From assembly GCF_020559915.1 (NCBI RefSeq), contig NZ_JAJCLZ010000002.1, forward strand, positions 186,001-250,000: a stretch of DNA of 64,000 bases. Reading direction: 5' to 3'. The notes under the pieces are model-generated. The model made no database searches. It saw nothing but the letters and a program-made list of their open reading frames with translations, and had not been told where the DNA came from. This document shows positions 53,867 through 62,180 of the stretch, in pieces. A program made the position numbers and the translations under genes. The DNA is from Ruminococcus sp. 210702-SL.1.03 (GTDB taxonomy: Bacteria; Bacillota; Clostridia; Oscillospirales; Ruminococcaceae). Numbering within the stretch: position 1 is the stretch's first letter; every line of letters starts with the position of its first letter.

Positions 53867-54670
53867 ATGGCTGAAACAAAATATAACGATAAAGTAATAG
53901 CGATAGAAGACCTGAGCAAATCTTTCGGAGATCATCAGGTGCTGAGAAAGATAGATTTTACCGTGGGCAAGGGCGAAGTTATCTGCATAGTAGGCTCTTC
54001 CGGTTCGGGAAAATCTACCCTGCTGCGCTGCATCAACAAGCTCGAGCGGCAGACTGACGGAAAGATATATTTCAACGGCTGCGTAGTCGCCGATAAACAG
54101 CGCGATATAAACAGCTACCGCTCAAAGGTGGGTATGGTTTTCCAGTCCTTCAACCTCTTCAACAACATGACGGTGCTGAAAAACTGCATGATAGCCGTTA
54201 CTTCCGTGCTGCATGAGTCGAAAGAGGAAGCCCGCGAGCGCGCGATAAAGCACTTGAAAGCAGTAGGCATGGCGCCTTACATCAACGCTTACCCCGCTCA
54301 GCTTTCGGGCGGTCAGAAACAGCGCGTTGCGATAGCGCGTGCGCTCTGTATGAATCCCGAGGTGCTGCTTTTCGACGAGCCTACCTCCGCGCTCGACCCC
54401 GAGATGGTCGGCGGCGTGCTCAACGTAATGAAAGAGCTGGCGCAGACGGGACTCACCATGATAATCGTAACGCACGAGATGGCTTTCGCAAGAGATGTTT
54501 CCACCCGCACGATATTTATGGATAAAGGCTACATCGTAGAAGACGCGTCCCCGCAGGAGCTTTTCTACCACCCGAAGAACCCGAGAACGAGAGAATTTCT
54601 CTCACGCTTCCTAGAGGGCGACGGCTCGGATAGCTCTGACGGCGATGGCAAGGAGGCGGCTGGCGCATGA
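53867..54670 (+). CDS. Amino-acid ABC transporter ATP-binding protein (GlnQ type)
   Basis: The ATPase powers the transporter. The 267 residues contain Walker [22 protein letters not shown] loop [17 protein letters not shown], signature [16 protein letters not shown] and Walker [17 protein letters not shown], then [16 protein letters not shown] Ser/Asp-rich tail ([16 protein letters not shown]) is extra to the family. It begins 15 bp after the permease and overlaps the next gene by 4 bp. Confidence 0.95.
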   Translation: MAETKYNDKVIAIEDLSKSFGDHQVLRKIDFTVGKGEVICIVGSSGSGKSTLLRCINKLERQTDGKIYFNGCVVADKQRDINSYRSKVGMVFQSFNLFNNMTVLKNCMIAVTSVLHESKEEARERAIKHLKAVGMAPYINAYPAQLSGGQKQRVAIARALCMNPEVLLFDEPTSALDPEMVGGVLNVMKELAQTGLTMIIVTHEMAFARDVSTRTIFMDKGYIVEDASPQELFYHPKNPRTREFLSRFLEGDGSDSSDGDGKEAAGA

Positions 54671-55311
54671 ACAATATCGTTATCACAGTAGCCCGCGGCT
54701 TCGGCAGCGGCGGTAAAGAGATAGCCTCGCGCGTGGCGAAAGACCTCGGTATCTCCTGCTACGAGAACCGCATCTTAACGCTCGCCTCGCAGCTTAGCGG
54801 TCTGGATCAGGAGCTTTTCAACGAGGTGAACGAGAAGATACGCGAAAAGGGCGGCTTTTCGGCATTCATGAAAGGTCTGCCTAGGGCGCGCAGCTACATC
54901 ACAAAAGGCAAGTTCGTTTCTGACGACGCGCTTTTTGAATATCAAAAAAAGATAATCCTAGACCTGGCGGAAACGCAGTCCTGCGTGATAGTTGGCAAAT
55001 GCGCCGACTGGATACTCCGCGGCAGGGATAACGTAATAAGCCTGTACATCGAAGCGCCGCGAGACTTTTGCCTAAAGCGCACGATGGAGCATATGCAGGT
55101 AAACGAAGCGGTGGCGGAAAAGAACATCGTAACTACCGATAAGTACCGCGCGAATTATTACAAATATTACACCAAGGGCAACTACTGGACGAACCCCATC
55201 AACTACGACCTTACGCTAAACAGCGAAAAGGTAGGCATAGAGCAGTGCGTTCAGCTTATTGAAGATTATGTCAAGATAAAGATGAATTATCTGGGCATAG
55301 AGAAACTATAA
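54667..55311 (+). CDS. Cytidylate kinase-like family protein
   Basis: The 214-residue protein begins with a P-loop variant ([36 protein letters not shown]), as in the cytidylate-kinase-like family found in many clostridia, and has [35 protein letters not shown] in the middle. A nucleotide or small-molecule kinase role is likely but its substrate is unknown. The start overlaps the ATPase stop (ATGA), so it is translated with the transporter, an unusual partner for such a kinase. Confidence 0.85.
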   Translation: MNNIVITVARGFGSGGKEIASRVAKDLGISCYENRILTLASQLSGLDQELFNEVNEKIREKGGFSAFMKGLPRARSYITKGKFVSDDALFEYQKKIILDLAETQSCVIVGKCADWILRGRDNVISLYIEAPRDFCLKRTMEHMQVNEAVAEKNIVTTDKYRANYYKYYTKGNYWTNPINYDLTLNSEKVGIEQCVQLIEDYVKIKMNYLGIEKL

Positions 55312-55337
55312 TTTTAATTTTTGGGAGGGTATTCACC

Positions 55338-56558
55338 ATGAAACTGAAAGACACAGGACTTACCGCAGAGGAGCTTAAAGGGCTGGTAAACAAGTATATG
55401 ATAGAGACCTACGAGCGTTTCGATTTCATTGCGGAAACGGCTAAGGGTATGTACATCTACGACGAAAAGGGCAACGCTTACCTCGACTTTTACGCAGGTA
55501 TCGCGGTAAACAGCGCGGGCAACTGCAACGAAAAGGTCATCGCGGCTATACAGTCGCAGGCGGCAGACCTTATCCACACATTCAACTACCCCTACACCAT
55601 TCCGCAGGCGCTGCTGGCTAAAAAGATCTGCGACACCATCGGCATGGATAAGATCTACTTCCAGAACTCGGGTACTGAGGCAAACGAGGCTATGATAAAG
55701 CTGGCGAGAAAGTACGGTATCGACCACTACGGCCCGAATAAGTACGAGATCATCACCGCTAAGATGGGCTTCCACGGCAGAAGCTTCGGCTCGATGTCGG
55801 CTACCGGTCAGCCCGATACCGCTATACAGCAGGGCTTCGGCTCTATGACCCCCGGCTTCAAGTATGCTGAATATAATAATTTGAAAGCCTTTGAGGACGC
55901 CATCACCGAAAACACCATCGCCATCATGGTAGAGCCAGTACAGGGCGAGGGCGGCGTAAACCCCGCTACTAAGGAGTTTCTGACTGGCCTGAGAAAGCTC
56001 TGCGATGAAAAGGGACTTCTCCTCTGCCTCGACGAAGTTCAGACCGGCTGGTGCAGAACGGGCGAGGTAATGGCTTACATGAATTACGGCATCAAGCCCG
56101 ACATCGTTTCTATGGCGAAAGCGATGGGCGGCGGACTTCCCATCGGCGCTATCTGCGCTAAGGAAGAGGTCGCGAAGAGCTTTACCAGCGGTTCGCACGG
56201 CAGCACATACAGCGGAAACCCCGTAGCCTGCGCGGCTTCGCTCGCACAGATAGGCGAGCTGCTAGACAGAGATCTTGCGGGCAACGCTAAGAAGATGGGC
56301 GCTTACTTTATGGACAAGCTGAGAGAGCTTGTGCCGCACGTCAAAGAAGTTCGCGGACTGGGCCTTATGGTAGGCGTAGAGTTTGAGGAAGGCTTCAACG
56401 CGGTGGACGTAAAGCACGCCTGCTTCGACAGAAAGCTCATCATCACAGCTATCGGCTCTAGCGTTATCCGCATGGTGCCCCCGCTGATACTCACCGAAAA
56501 GGAATGCGACAAGGCTGCCGAGATAATCGCGGACGCTGTAAAGTCGCTCGAGAAGTGA
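55338..56558 (+). CDS. Class III (omega-)aminotransferase
   Basis: The 406-residue pyridoxal phosphate enzyme belongs to the family of acetylornithine, ornithine and 4-aminobutyrate aminotransferases. It shows YFQNSGTEANEAMIKLARKY near residue 112, GFHGRSFGSMSATG, IAIMVEPVQGEGGVNPA, LLLCLDEVQTGWCRTGEVMAYM and the cofactor lysine in DIVSMAKAMGGGLPIGAICAKEE (near 258). No arginine genes are nearby. Its position between an amino-acid transporter and an alcohol dehydrogenase favours catabolism of an omega-amino acid, by inference. TGGGAGGG precedes the ATG. Confidence 0.9.
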   Translation: MKLKDTGLTAEELKGLVNKYMIETYERFDFIAETAKGMYIYDEKGNAYLDFYAGIAVNSAGNCNEKVIAAIQSQAADLIHTFNYPYTIPQALLAKKICDTIGMDKIYFQNSGTEANEAMIKLARKYGIDHYGPNKYEIITAKMGFHGRSFGSMSATGQPDTAIQQGFGSMTPGFKYAEYNNLKAFEDAITENTIAIMVEPVQGEGGVNPATKEFLTGLRKLCDEKGLLLCLDEVQTGWCRTGEVMAYMNYGIKPDIVSMAKAMGGGLPIGAICAKEEVAKSFTSGSHGSTYSGNPVACAASLAQIGELLDRDLAGNAKKMGAYFMDKLRELVPHVKEVRGLGLMVGVEFEEGFNAVDVKHACFDRKLIITAIGSSVIRMVPPLILTEKECDKAAEIIADAVKSLEK

Positions 56559-56579
56559 CGGTATATTAAAATATGAAAC

Positions 56580-56612
56580 TGCAAAGAGGGCGTTAGTTCG
56601 CTCTCTTTCGGT
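56580..56612 (+). promoter_or_regulatory. Hairpin between the aminotransferase and dehydrogenase genes
   Basis: AAAGAGGGCG and CGCTCTCTTT form a stem with one mismatch and a 6-nt loop. There is no T run, so it may stabilise or tune the transcript rather than end it. Confidence 0.35.
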
Positions 56613-56642
56613 TTAAACGGTTTAAAGTGGAGGGCTTTTACT

Positions 56643-57776
56643 ATGGATTTCAGTTATCATATGCCCGCCGACCTGCGTTTCGGCAGGGGCTTGGCGGATA
56701 AGATAGGCGATATTTGCAAAGAGATAGGCGGCGAAAAGGTGCTTGTGGTAACGGGCACGGGCAGCACTAAGCGCTCGGGTCTGCTGGACAGAGTGCTCGT
56801 TTCGCTCAAAGCGGCGGGGCTGGGCGCTGCGGTTTTCGACAAAGTTACGCAAAACCCGCTTACTACCACCGTTTACGAGGGCGTAGAGCTGGCTAAGGCT
56901 GAGGGCTGCGGCGTTATCCTCGGCGTGGGCGGCGGCTCGATAATGGACGCGGCTAAGGCTATCGCTTTCTGCACCGTGAACGCGGGCGATGTTTCCGACT
57001 ACATTTTCGGCAAAAAGCAGGGCGCGGGCGCACTGCCGATAGTGCTGCTGCCTACCACCTGCGGCACGGGCAGCGAGGGCAATCAGATTGCCGTGCTGAC
57101 CAACCCCGAAACAAAGGACAAAAAAGCGCTTTACACCATGCAGGTGATGCCGCGCGTTTCCGTCATCGACCCCGACGTCATGACTACTATGCCGAAAAGC
57201 GTGCTTTCATCCGTCGGCTTCGACGCTTTCACACATTCGCTCGAGGCATATACCTCGAAAAAGGCGAACCCCATCACCGACGCGCAGGCGCTGCTGGGTA
57301 TGCAGCTTTTGGCGGATGATCTGCCGAAGCTTGTGTCCGGCGAGGGCGGCGCGGCGGAATGGGAAGCCGTAAGCTTGGCGGCAACGCTGGGCGGAATGGT
57401 GATCGGCGCGGCGGGCGTTTCGGCGGCGCACGGCATGGAACACCCCGCTTCGGGTCTGAAAAACATCGTCCACGGCAGGGGACTTGCGGCGCTCACCCCG
57501 CCGATAGTCGAGCGGCTTGCCACCGCCGACCCCGAAAAATTCGCTCGGGTATCGGTACTGCTTGGCGGCAGCGGAGCGGAGGACTGCGCCGACAGCATAC
57601 GCCGCTTCCTCAAAGCGATAGACCTGAGCGTGAAGCTCGGCGACCTCGGCATCACGGCGGAGGACGTGCCTTGGATGACGGAAAACTGCATGAAGATCTC
57701 GATAGGCAACCTCAAAAACGCGCCCGTGACGTTCAGCCGCGAAGAGGTAGAGCAGATATACCGCGAGGCGCTGTGA
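56643..57776 (+). CDS. Iron-containing alcohol dehydrogenase
   Basis: The 377-residue protein belongs to the group III metal-dependent alcohol dehydrogenases. It has the nucleotide-binding region GCGVILGVGGGSIMDAAKAIAFC near residue 82 and LPTTCGTGSEGNQIAVLTN near 138. The metal ligands lie in VGFDAFTHSLEAYTSKKANP (His, Asp region near 197) and GAAGVSAAHGMEHPASGLKNIVHGRGLA (near 262). Relatives reduce butyraldehyde, succinic semialdehyde or lactaldehyde. Following an aminotransferase, it would reduce the aldehyde product; this is inference. GTGGAGGG lies upstream. Confidence 0.92.
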   Translation: MDFSYHMPADLRFGRGLADKIGDICKEIGGEKVLVVTGTGSTKRSGLLDRVLVSLKAAGLGAAVFDKVTQNPLTTTVYEGVELAKAEGCGVILGVGGGSIMDAAKAIAFCTVNAGDVSDYIFGKKQGAGALPIVLLPTTCGTGSEGNQIAVLTNPETKDKKALYTMQVMPRVSVIDPDVMTTMPKSVLSSVGFDAFTHSLEAYTSKKANPITDAQALLGMQLLADDLPKLVSGEGGAAEWEAVSLAATLGGMVIGAAGVSAAHGMEHPASGLKNIVHGRGLAALTPPIVERLATADPEKFARVSVLLGGSGAEDCADSIRRFLKAIDLSVKLGDLGITAEDVPWMTENCMKISIGNLKNAPVTFSREEVEQIYREAL

Positions 57777-57882
57777 TTTTTAATGGCAATATTTCGGCAG
57801 ACGTTTGCATTTTCGGCAGGCGTCTGTTTTTTTGTATAAAATACATCACGAAGAGTCGGCGAAATTGTGCAGGTATACAAAA

Positions 57883-57962
57883 GTGATAGATTTGTCACTT
57901 TGGCTATTGACAATCGACGAAATTAGTGATATTATTGTCACATAAGGTGATGAATAAGTCAC
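57883..57962 (+). promoter_or_regulatory. Three repeated operators around the promoter of the XRE operon
   Basis: The pattern GTGAT-N6-GTCAC occurs three times: 57883-57898, 57926-57941 and 57947-57962, all 16 bp. Centres are 43 and 21 bp apart, about four and two helical turns. The first lies upstream of the -35 box, the second covers the -10 box and the third follows the start point. The XRE repressor encoded by the operon is the likely ligand. Confidence 0.72.
57907..57935 (+). promoter_or_regulatory. Promoter of the membrane protein/XRE operon
   Basis: TTGACA (57907-57912) and TATTAT (57930-57935) have a 17-bp spacer; the -10 overlaps operator 2. Confidence 0.82.
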
Positions 57963-57997
57963 TTTACAAGACCGGACGAAAGGAAATGGATAAAGCT

Positions 57998-58522
57998 ATG
58001 AACGAGAATTTAAAGAAAGAAAAGACAACAAAACCCATCACCCTCTGCGATTATCACAAGGCGCGGCTGGCGGGCATGGCGAGCTTATTCGTGATGGAGG
58101 TGCTCACGCTGATATTCGACCATGTAAGGGTCAGCGGCGGCGCGGGTCTGCGTGCGCTGAATTACGCGCTGATAATCATTTCACTGGTGCTGTTGGTGCG
58201 CTGGGCGTTTATGTCGCTCATCAAAAAGCGCCCTATAGAAAAAGAGGACGAGCTTTCGCGCGAGAACATGGTGAAAGCGCACGAGAAGATAGGGCTGGTG
58301 TTTTGGCTGATACTTGGCGCGGTGCTGATACTTTCTATGTTCTGGAAGGGCAGTATCACGATACATTTTGACAACGAGTTGATGAACAGCATATGGTTCA
58401 TAATTTTCAGCGGATATTTTTCGCTCGAGAGCGGCTTTTTCATCTACTACGACCGCACGGCGGCGGGCGATGATGATTGTGACGATTATGACGATGACGA
58501 AAAGAGCGCGGGTGACGAGTGA
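57998..58522 (+). CDS. Small membrane protein paired with an XRE regulator
   Basis: The protein of about 174 residues has a basic N terminus and four hydrophobic segments ([77 protein letters not shown]) with a charged loop [16 protein letters not shown]. The tail is very acidic ([17 protein letters not shown]). I cannot name its function; small membrane proteins of this kind often pair with Cro-like regulators. The start could be ATG 57986 or 57998; the AAAGG at 57980 fits the second better. Confidence 0.75.
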   Translation: MNENLKKEKTTKPITLCDYHKARLAGMASLFVMEVLTLIFDHVRVSGGAGLRALNYALIIISLVLLVRWAFMSLIKKRPIEKEDELSRENMVKAHEKIGLVFWLILGAVLILSMFWKGSITIHFDNELMNSIWFIIFSGYFSLESGFFIYYDRTAAGDDDCDDYDDDEKSAGDE

Positions 58523-58770
58523 TGCCGCAGCTAAAAACGAAACTGAAAGAGTACCGCGCGCGGCTGAATATGAAGCAGGGTGAGCTTGCCGAAAAGGTAG
58601 GCGTGCGGCGCGAAACGATAATCCGACTGGAAAAAGGGCAGTACAACCCCTCGCTGAAACTGGCGATGGATATAGCGAAAGTTTTCGGCGCGGCGGTGGA
58701 GGATATTTTCTCATTCGAGCCCGACCCCGCCGAGGATTATCAGGTGTTTGAAAATAAGTACGATAATTAA
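58522..58770 (+). CDS. XRE-family helix-turn-helix regulator
   Basis: The 82-residue protein is almost entirely a Cro/CI-type DNA-binding domain: [48 protein letters not shown] (residues 8-56), ending in an acidic tail. ATG 58522 overlaps the previous stop (TGATG), so it is made together with the membrane protein. The three GTGAT-N6-GTCAC sites at the operon promoter are its probable targets. Confidence 0.92.
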   Translation: MPQLKTKLKEYRARLNMKQGELAEKVGVRRETIIRLEKGQYNPSLKLAMDIAKVFGAAVEDIFSFEPDPAEDYQVFENKYDN

Positions 58771-58772
58771 GG

Positions 58773-58808
58773 AAAAAGACCCCTGTTTCAGCGAACAGAG
58801 GTCTTTTC
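58773..58808 (+). terminator. Terminator of the XRE operon
   Basis: AAGACCCCTGTT pairs with AACAGAGGTCTT (one mismatch) around a 6-nt loop, followed by TTCTT. Confidence 0.82.
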
Positions 58809-58816
58809 TTACTGTA

Positions 58817-59016
58817 TTTAAGGCAACACCGCACAACTACCGCCTAGCGGCTTTGTGCACATCTTGCTTGCGTTTTTGCGAAGCCAAAACAATTTTCCGT
58901 CATATCACCCAAAACCTCCTAGCTTAACGCGAGTTAAGCGTCGTCGGCTTTAGGCAATCTGACGAAAAATCTGACGACGCAATCTGCACACAATAGTTGT
59001 GCGGTATTGCCTTAAA
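58817..59016. mobile_element. MITE-like element of 200 bp with 22-bp terminal inverted repeats
   Basis: The ends TTTAAGGCAACACCGCACAA... (58817-58838) and ...GCGGTATTGCCTTAAA (58995-59016) are inverted copies with one mismatch in 22. The inside encodes nothing but holds short inverted segments (CTTAACGCGAGTTAAG) and repeated CTGACG/GACGACG motifs. Transposase is absent, so it would need to be moved in trans by a related insertion sequence. A target duplication longer than AT is not evident. Confidence 0.7.
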
Positions 59017-59160
59017 TTTGCGGGATATGCTTTAGTTCACGGCGGCAGCGCTTTTTTTGTTTGCTGACTCGATATAGCAGCGTAAATGATAGCTTTTTGT
59101 GAATGAGCATCTGAAAACTGATCAGAACATAATAAAAACCTTGTATTTAAGAATTAACAC

Positions 59161-59189
59161 TTGAAATATGAGAAAATATGTGGTATAAT
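59161..59189 (+). promoter_or_regulatory. Promoter of the EAL/GGDEF gene
   Basis: TTGAAA (59161-59166) and TATAAT (59184-59189) have a 17-bp spacer, 66 bp upstream of the ATG. Bases 59017-59160 show nothing recognisable apart from a T run near 59056. Confidence 0.85.
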
Positions 59190-59254
59190 ACATTTTAGAA
59201 AGATGTAAATATTTACAGCAATGACCTGTACTACAAAAATGAGGATATGAAAAA

Positions 59255-60913
59255 ATGGACTTTGATTATGCAAGATATGTAACGCTGATGAATGAGTTTT
59301 CTAATACTTGCGGCAAGATAAGAACTTTCAGAGATCCTGAGATAAAAAGATCGATCGTGCCGCTTTGTGAATTTTTGCGCATAGCTGCTTTTGAGGTGAC
59401 TGTGGACAGCGCCAACAGCTCTTCCCACAAACCGCTCATGCAGCCTTTTTTCTACTATTTCAAAGGAACAGCAGACAGAAAGCGTGCACTTAAGATAGAT
59501 GAAACTATTTATGATGGCAGCGTGGCGCACTATAATATACTGCCCTCATTTGGTGAACCTGATTGGAGCGAACAGGAATTAGAGCAGATACGGGCACTTG
59601 AAAAACAGGTGGCTATGCATAGCGAACGAGGATACATAATGAAACTTGCTGAAGAAAAAGGCAGGATAGATGAGACGTTAGAGATATATCTGCTGCCATA
59701 TTTTTTTGAATATATCGGCAGAGTGATGGCAGAAGGCAAGCTCGATAAATACGGTGCGGTATATTTTAATCTAAAGCGCTTTTCTTTGGTAAATGAGTAT
59801 TTTAGCCGTCGTGTAGCTGATGATATAATGCGCTCTTATATCAGAGGGCTTGAAAGATCTGTGAAGGGCGATAAATGTATATGTCGTGTTGGCGGAGATA
59901 ATTTCGTTATGCTATATGAAAAAGCTGACCTCGATACTGTTGTGGAGTATTTGCTAGGCAAAAAAGTGAAGCTGAATGGTATAGAAGTAAACGTTTCCGC
60001 AACAGCGGGATACTGCACCATAACCGAGGACGTGAGAAAGCCGACTGATGTTATGGACAGAATAAGCGAAACTATTCAGATGGCGCGTACTGTTTATAAA
60101 AAGCCGTATGCTTTTTATGACCCAAAGATGGCTGAGCAAAAAAAACGTATGAAGGAAATAGAAAATATATTTCCCGAAGCCATTAAAAATGAGGAATTTA
60201 AGGTATATTATCAGCCAAAGGTGCGTATAGAAGACGGAAAAATAATAGGCGCAGAGGCGCTTTGCCGATGGGTCAGAAACGGCAGCATAGTTCCGCCTAT
60301 GCAGTTTATTCCTGTGCTGGAGCGCAGCTCTTCTATATGTGTGTTGGATTTCTATATGCTGGAACATGTTTGCTGTGATATACGTCGCTGGCTGGACGAG
60401 GGAAGGAAAGTCGTAAAAGTTTCTGTTAACCTCTCTCGTATGCATTTAGGCAACGAAATGCTGCTGGAAAATATACTCGGCATAATCGACCGCCACGGTG
60501 TTCCACATGAATATTTAGAGATAGAACTTACTGAAACCAGTGCAGATGTTGATTTTGATGAGCTTAAAAACATCGTTAATGGTCTGCATGAAAGCAACGT
60601 AAGCACTGCGGTCGATGATTTTGGCACGGGCTTTTCTTCGCTGAAGCTGATAACTGAGCTTCCTTGGGGCGTACTGAAGATCGATAAGAGCTTTATACCA
60701 GAAGACAGCAATGAGCACTCTAAACGTGAAAAAATACTGCGCCATATTATAACAATGTCGAACGATCTGGGAATGGAATGTATAGCTGAGGGCGTGGAAA
60801 CGCTTGATCAAGCTAGGCTTTTACACCAAATGGAATGTTACTTGGCTCAAGGCTTTTATTACGCAAAGCCAATGCCCTGTGAGGACTATGAAAAAAATCT
60901 TATGTGTGAGTGA
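59255..60913 (+). CDS. EAL-domain cyclic-di-GMP phosphodiesterase with a degenerate GGDEF domain
   Basis: The 552-residue protein has an unrecognised N-terminal part (1-140), then a GGDEF-like domain (about 150-290) whose signature is GGDNF in CICRVGGDNFVMLYE, so cyclase activity is doubtful. The C-terminal EAL domain (about 300-545) keeps the catalytic set: AEALCRW, VNLSRMHLGN, YLEIELTETS, STAVDDFGTGFSSL, LKIDKSFI, ECIAEGVET and QGFYYAKPM. It should therefore degrade cyclic-di-GMP in the cytoplasm. It has no membrane helix. Codon use is more AT-rich than its neighbours. It is monocistronic. Confidence 0.93.
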   Translation: MDFDYARYVTLMNEFSNTCGKIRTFRDPEIKRSIVPLCEFLRIAAFEVTVDSANSSSHKPLMQPFFYYFKGTADRKRALKIDETIYDGSVAHYNILPSFGEPDWSEQELEQIRALEKQVAMHSERGYIMKLAEEKGRIDETLEIYLLPYFFEYIGRVMAEGKLDKYGAVYFNLKRFSLVNEYFSRRVADDIMRSYIRGLERSVKGDKCICRVGGDNFVMLYEKADLDTVVEYLLGKKVKLNGIEVNVSATAGYCTITEDVRKPTDVMDRISETIQMARTVYKKPYAFYDPKMAEQKKRMKEIENIFPEAIKNEEFKVYYQPKVRIEDGKIIGAEALCRWVRNGSIVPPMQFIPVLERSSSICVLDFYMLEHVCCDIRRWLDEGRKVVKVSVNLSRMHLGNEMLLENILGIIDRHGVPHEYLEIELTETSADVDFDELKNIVNGLHESNVSTAVDDFGTGFSSLKLITELPWGVLKIDKSFIPEDSNEHSKREKILRHIITMSNDLGMECIAEGVETLDQARLLHQMECYLAQGFYYAKPMPCEDYEKNLMCE

Positions 60914-61071
60914 TCAGGTAAAATATCCCTCTGCGGAAAAGGCAGGGGGATATTTTTTTGCTACGGAATTCGTTTTTATATGGACTGTATGGGCGTGATA
61001 TAATATAGACACACAAAAGATACAGCTTAACCAAGCTGAGCCAAAAATAAAATTCAGAGGAGATTTTTAAC

Positions 61072-62088
61072 ATGAGTGAACAAAAATTTGGCACGGAAAA
61101 CAGCACGCAGTTCGTACCCGCAAAGTGCACCGCCTGCGGCGGCGAACTGGAGGTAGACCCGAAGCAGGAAACAGCGGTGTGCCGTTACTGCGGAGAAACT
61201 TTCGTAGTATCAAAAGCGGTAAATAATTACAATGTAGAGCACAACACTTACAATACCAAGATAGTTAACGAACGCAGGGGCGACATGGAGTCGATGCTGA
61301 ACTTTATCAGCGACCGCGAGGACAAGAAATACGCGCGTGCAAAGGAGCAGAAAGCGGAGCGCAGCAAGCGCAACAAGACCCTGCTATGGGCGCTGGGCTG
61401 GATATTTATATTTCCCGTACCGCTGACGATACTGATGCTGAGAAACAAGAAGCTGGCGGACAAGGTGCGCTACGGAATAATCGCGGCGGCGTGGGTGATA
61501 TACATACTGCTGCTGGTGATAACGCAGATCACCGGCGACAAGGACAGCGATAAAGCGGCGGATGTTTCAAGCGAAACAAGCTCGGTGGCTGAGAGAGAAG
61601 CGGACGACATAGACCTCGACGCGATAGTTGACAAATTAAAGGACAGCGAAGCGGAAACGAAGCAGGCGGAAGCGCCTGCCGAGAGCAAGCCCGAGAAGGA
61701 AACAAAGGCAACGAAAGAAACGAAAAAGACCGAGAAAGAGACGAAGAAAACTGAGGAAGAGCCTAAAGAGAGCGAGCCGAGCCTTGACGACATAAAGAAG
61801 GCGATAGAGGGCGGAGATTACTCGCTGGTATCGGCAGACTTCAAGGAAGTCATGGACGGCTACGAGGCGTTTTTTGACCAGTACATCGAGTTTATGAACA
61901 AGTACAATTCGGGCGAGGGCGACCAGCTTGAAATGATGAATGATTACATGGATATGGTATCGCAGCAGACCGAGTGGATGGACAAGATAAACGCAATCGA
62001 CGAAAAATCGCTGTCAGTAGCCGACGACGCGTACTATATAATAGTTACAACGAGGGTGCAGAAGAAGTTGGCGGACGCTAGTTTGTGA
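61072..62088 (+). CDS. Zinc-ribbon membrane protein with DUF6591-like C terminus
   Basis: The 338-residue protein starts with a zinc ribbon (CTACGGELEVDPKQETAVCRYCGETF; Cys pairs near residues 19-22 and 38-41). Two transmembrane helices follow (TLLWALGWIFIFPVPLTILML, YGIIAAAWVIYILLLVITQI, about 104-150). A low-complexity linker rich in K, E and T (KETKATKETKKTEKETKKTE) leads to a helical domain (EVMDGYEAFFDQYIEFMNKYNSGEG) like DUF6591 proteins. Function unknown. A TGATATAAT extended -10 (about 60997) and AGAGGAG serve it. Confidence 0.8.
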   Translation: MSEQKFGTENSTQFVPAKCTACGGELEVDPKQETAVCRYCGETFVVSKAVNNYNVEHNTYNTKIVNERRGDMESMLNFISDREDKKYARAKEQKAERSKRNKTLLWALGWIFIFPVPLTILMLRNKKLADKVRYGIIAAAWVIYILLLVITQITGDKDSDKAADVSSETSSVAEREADDIDLDAIVDKLKDSEAETKQAEAPAESKPEKETKATKETKKTEKETKKTEEEPKESEPSLDDIKKAIEGGDYSLVSADFKEVMDGYEAFFDQYIEFMNKYNSGEGDQLEMMNDYMDMVSQQTEWMDKINAIDEKSLSVADDAYYIIVTTRVQKKLADASL

Positions 62089-62112
62089 TAGAAGATCCCC
62101 TAATATAAAATG

Positions 62113-62160
62113 AAAAAACCGGCAGTCGGTACGAGAAAGTGTACTGGCTGCCGGTTTTTT
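62113..62160 (+). terminator. Terminator after the zinc-ribbon gene
   Basis: AACCGGCAGTCGGTAC pairs with GTACTGGCTGCCGGTT (few mismatches) followed by a T run; the A run on the other side means it could also serve the converging gene. Confidence 0.88.
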
Positions 62161-62180
62161 GAGGGGGGATTATTTTTTTT

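Noticed and set aside
58773..59060. A small RNA gene in the gap after the XRE operon
   Set aside because: The structure here is better explained by the operon terminator followed by a 200-bp element with terminal inverted repeats.
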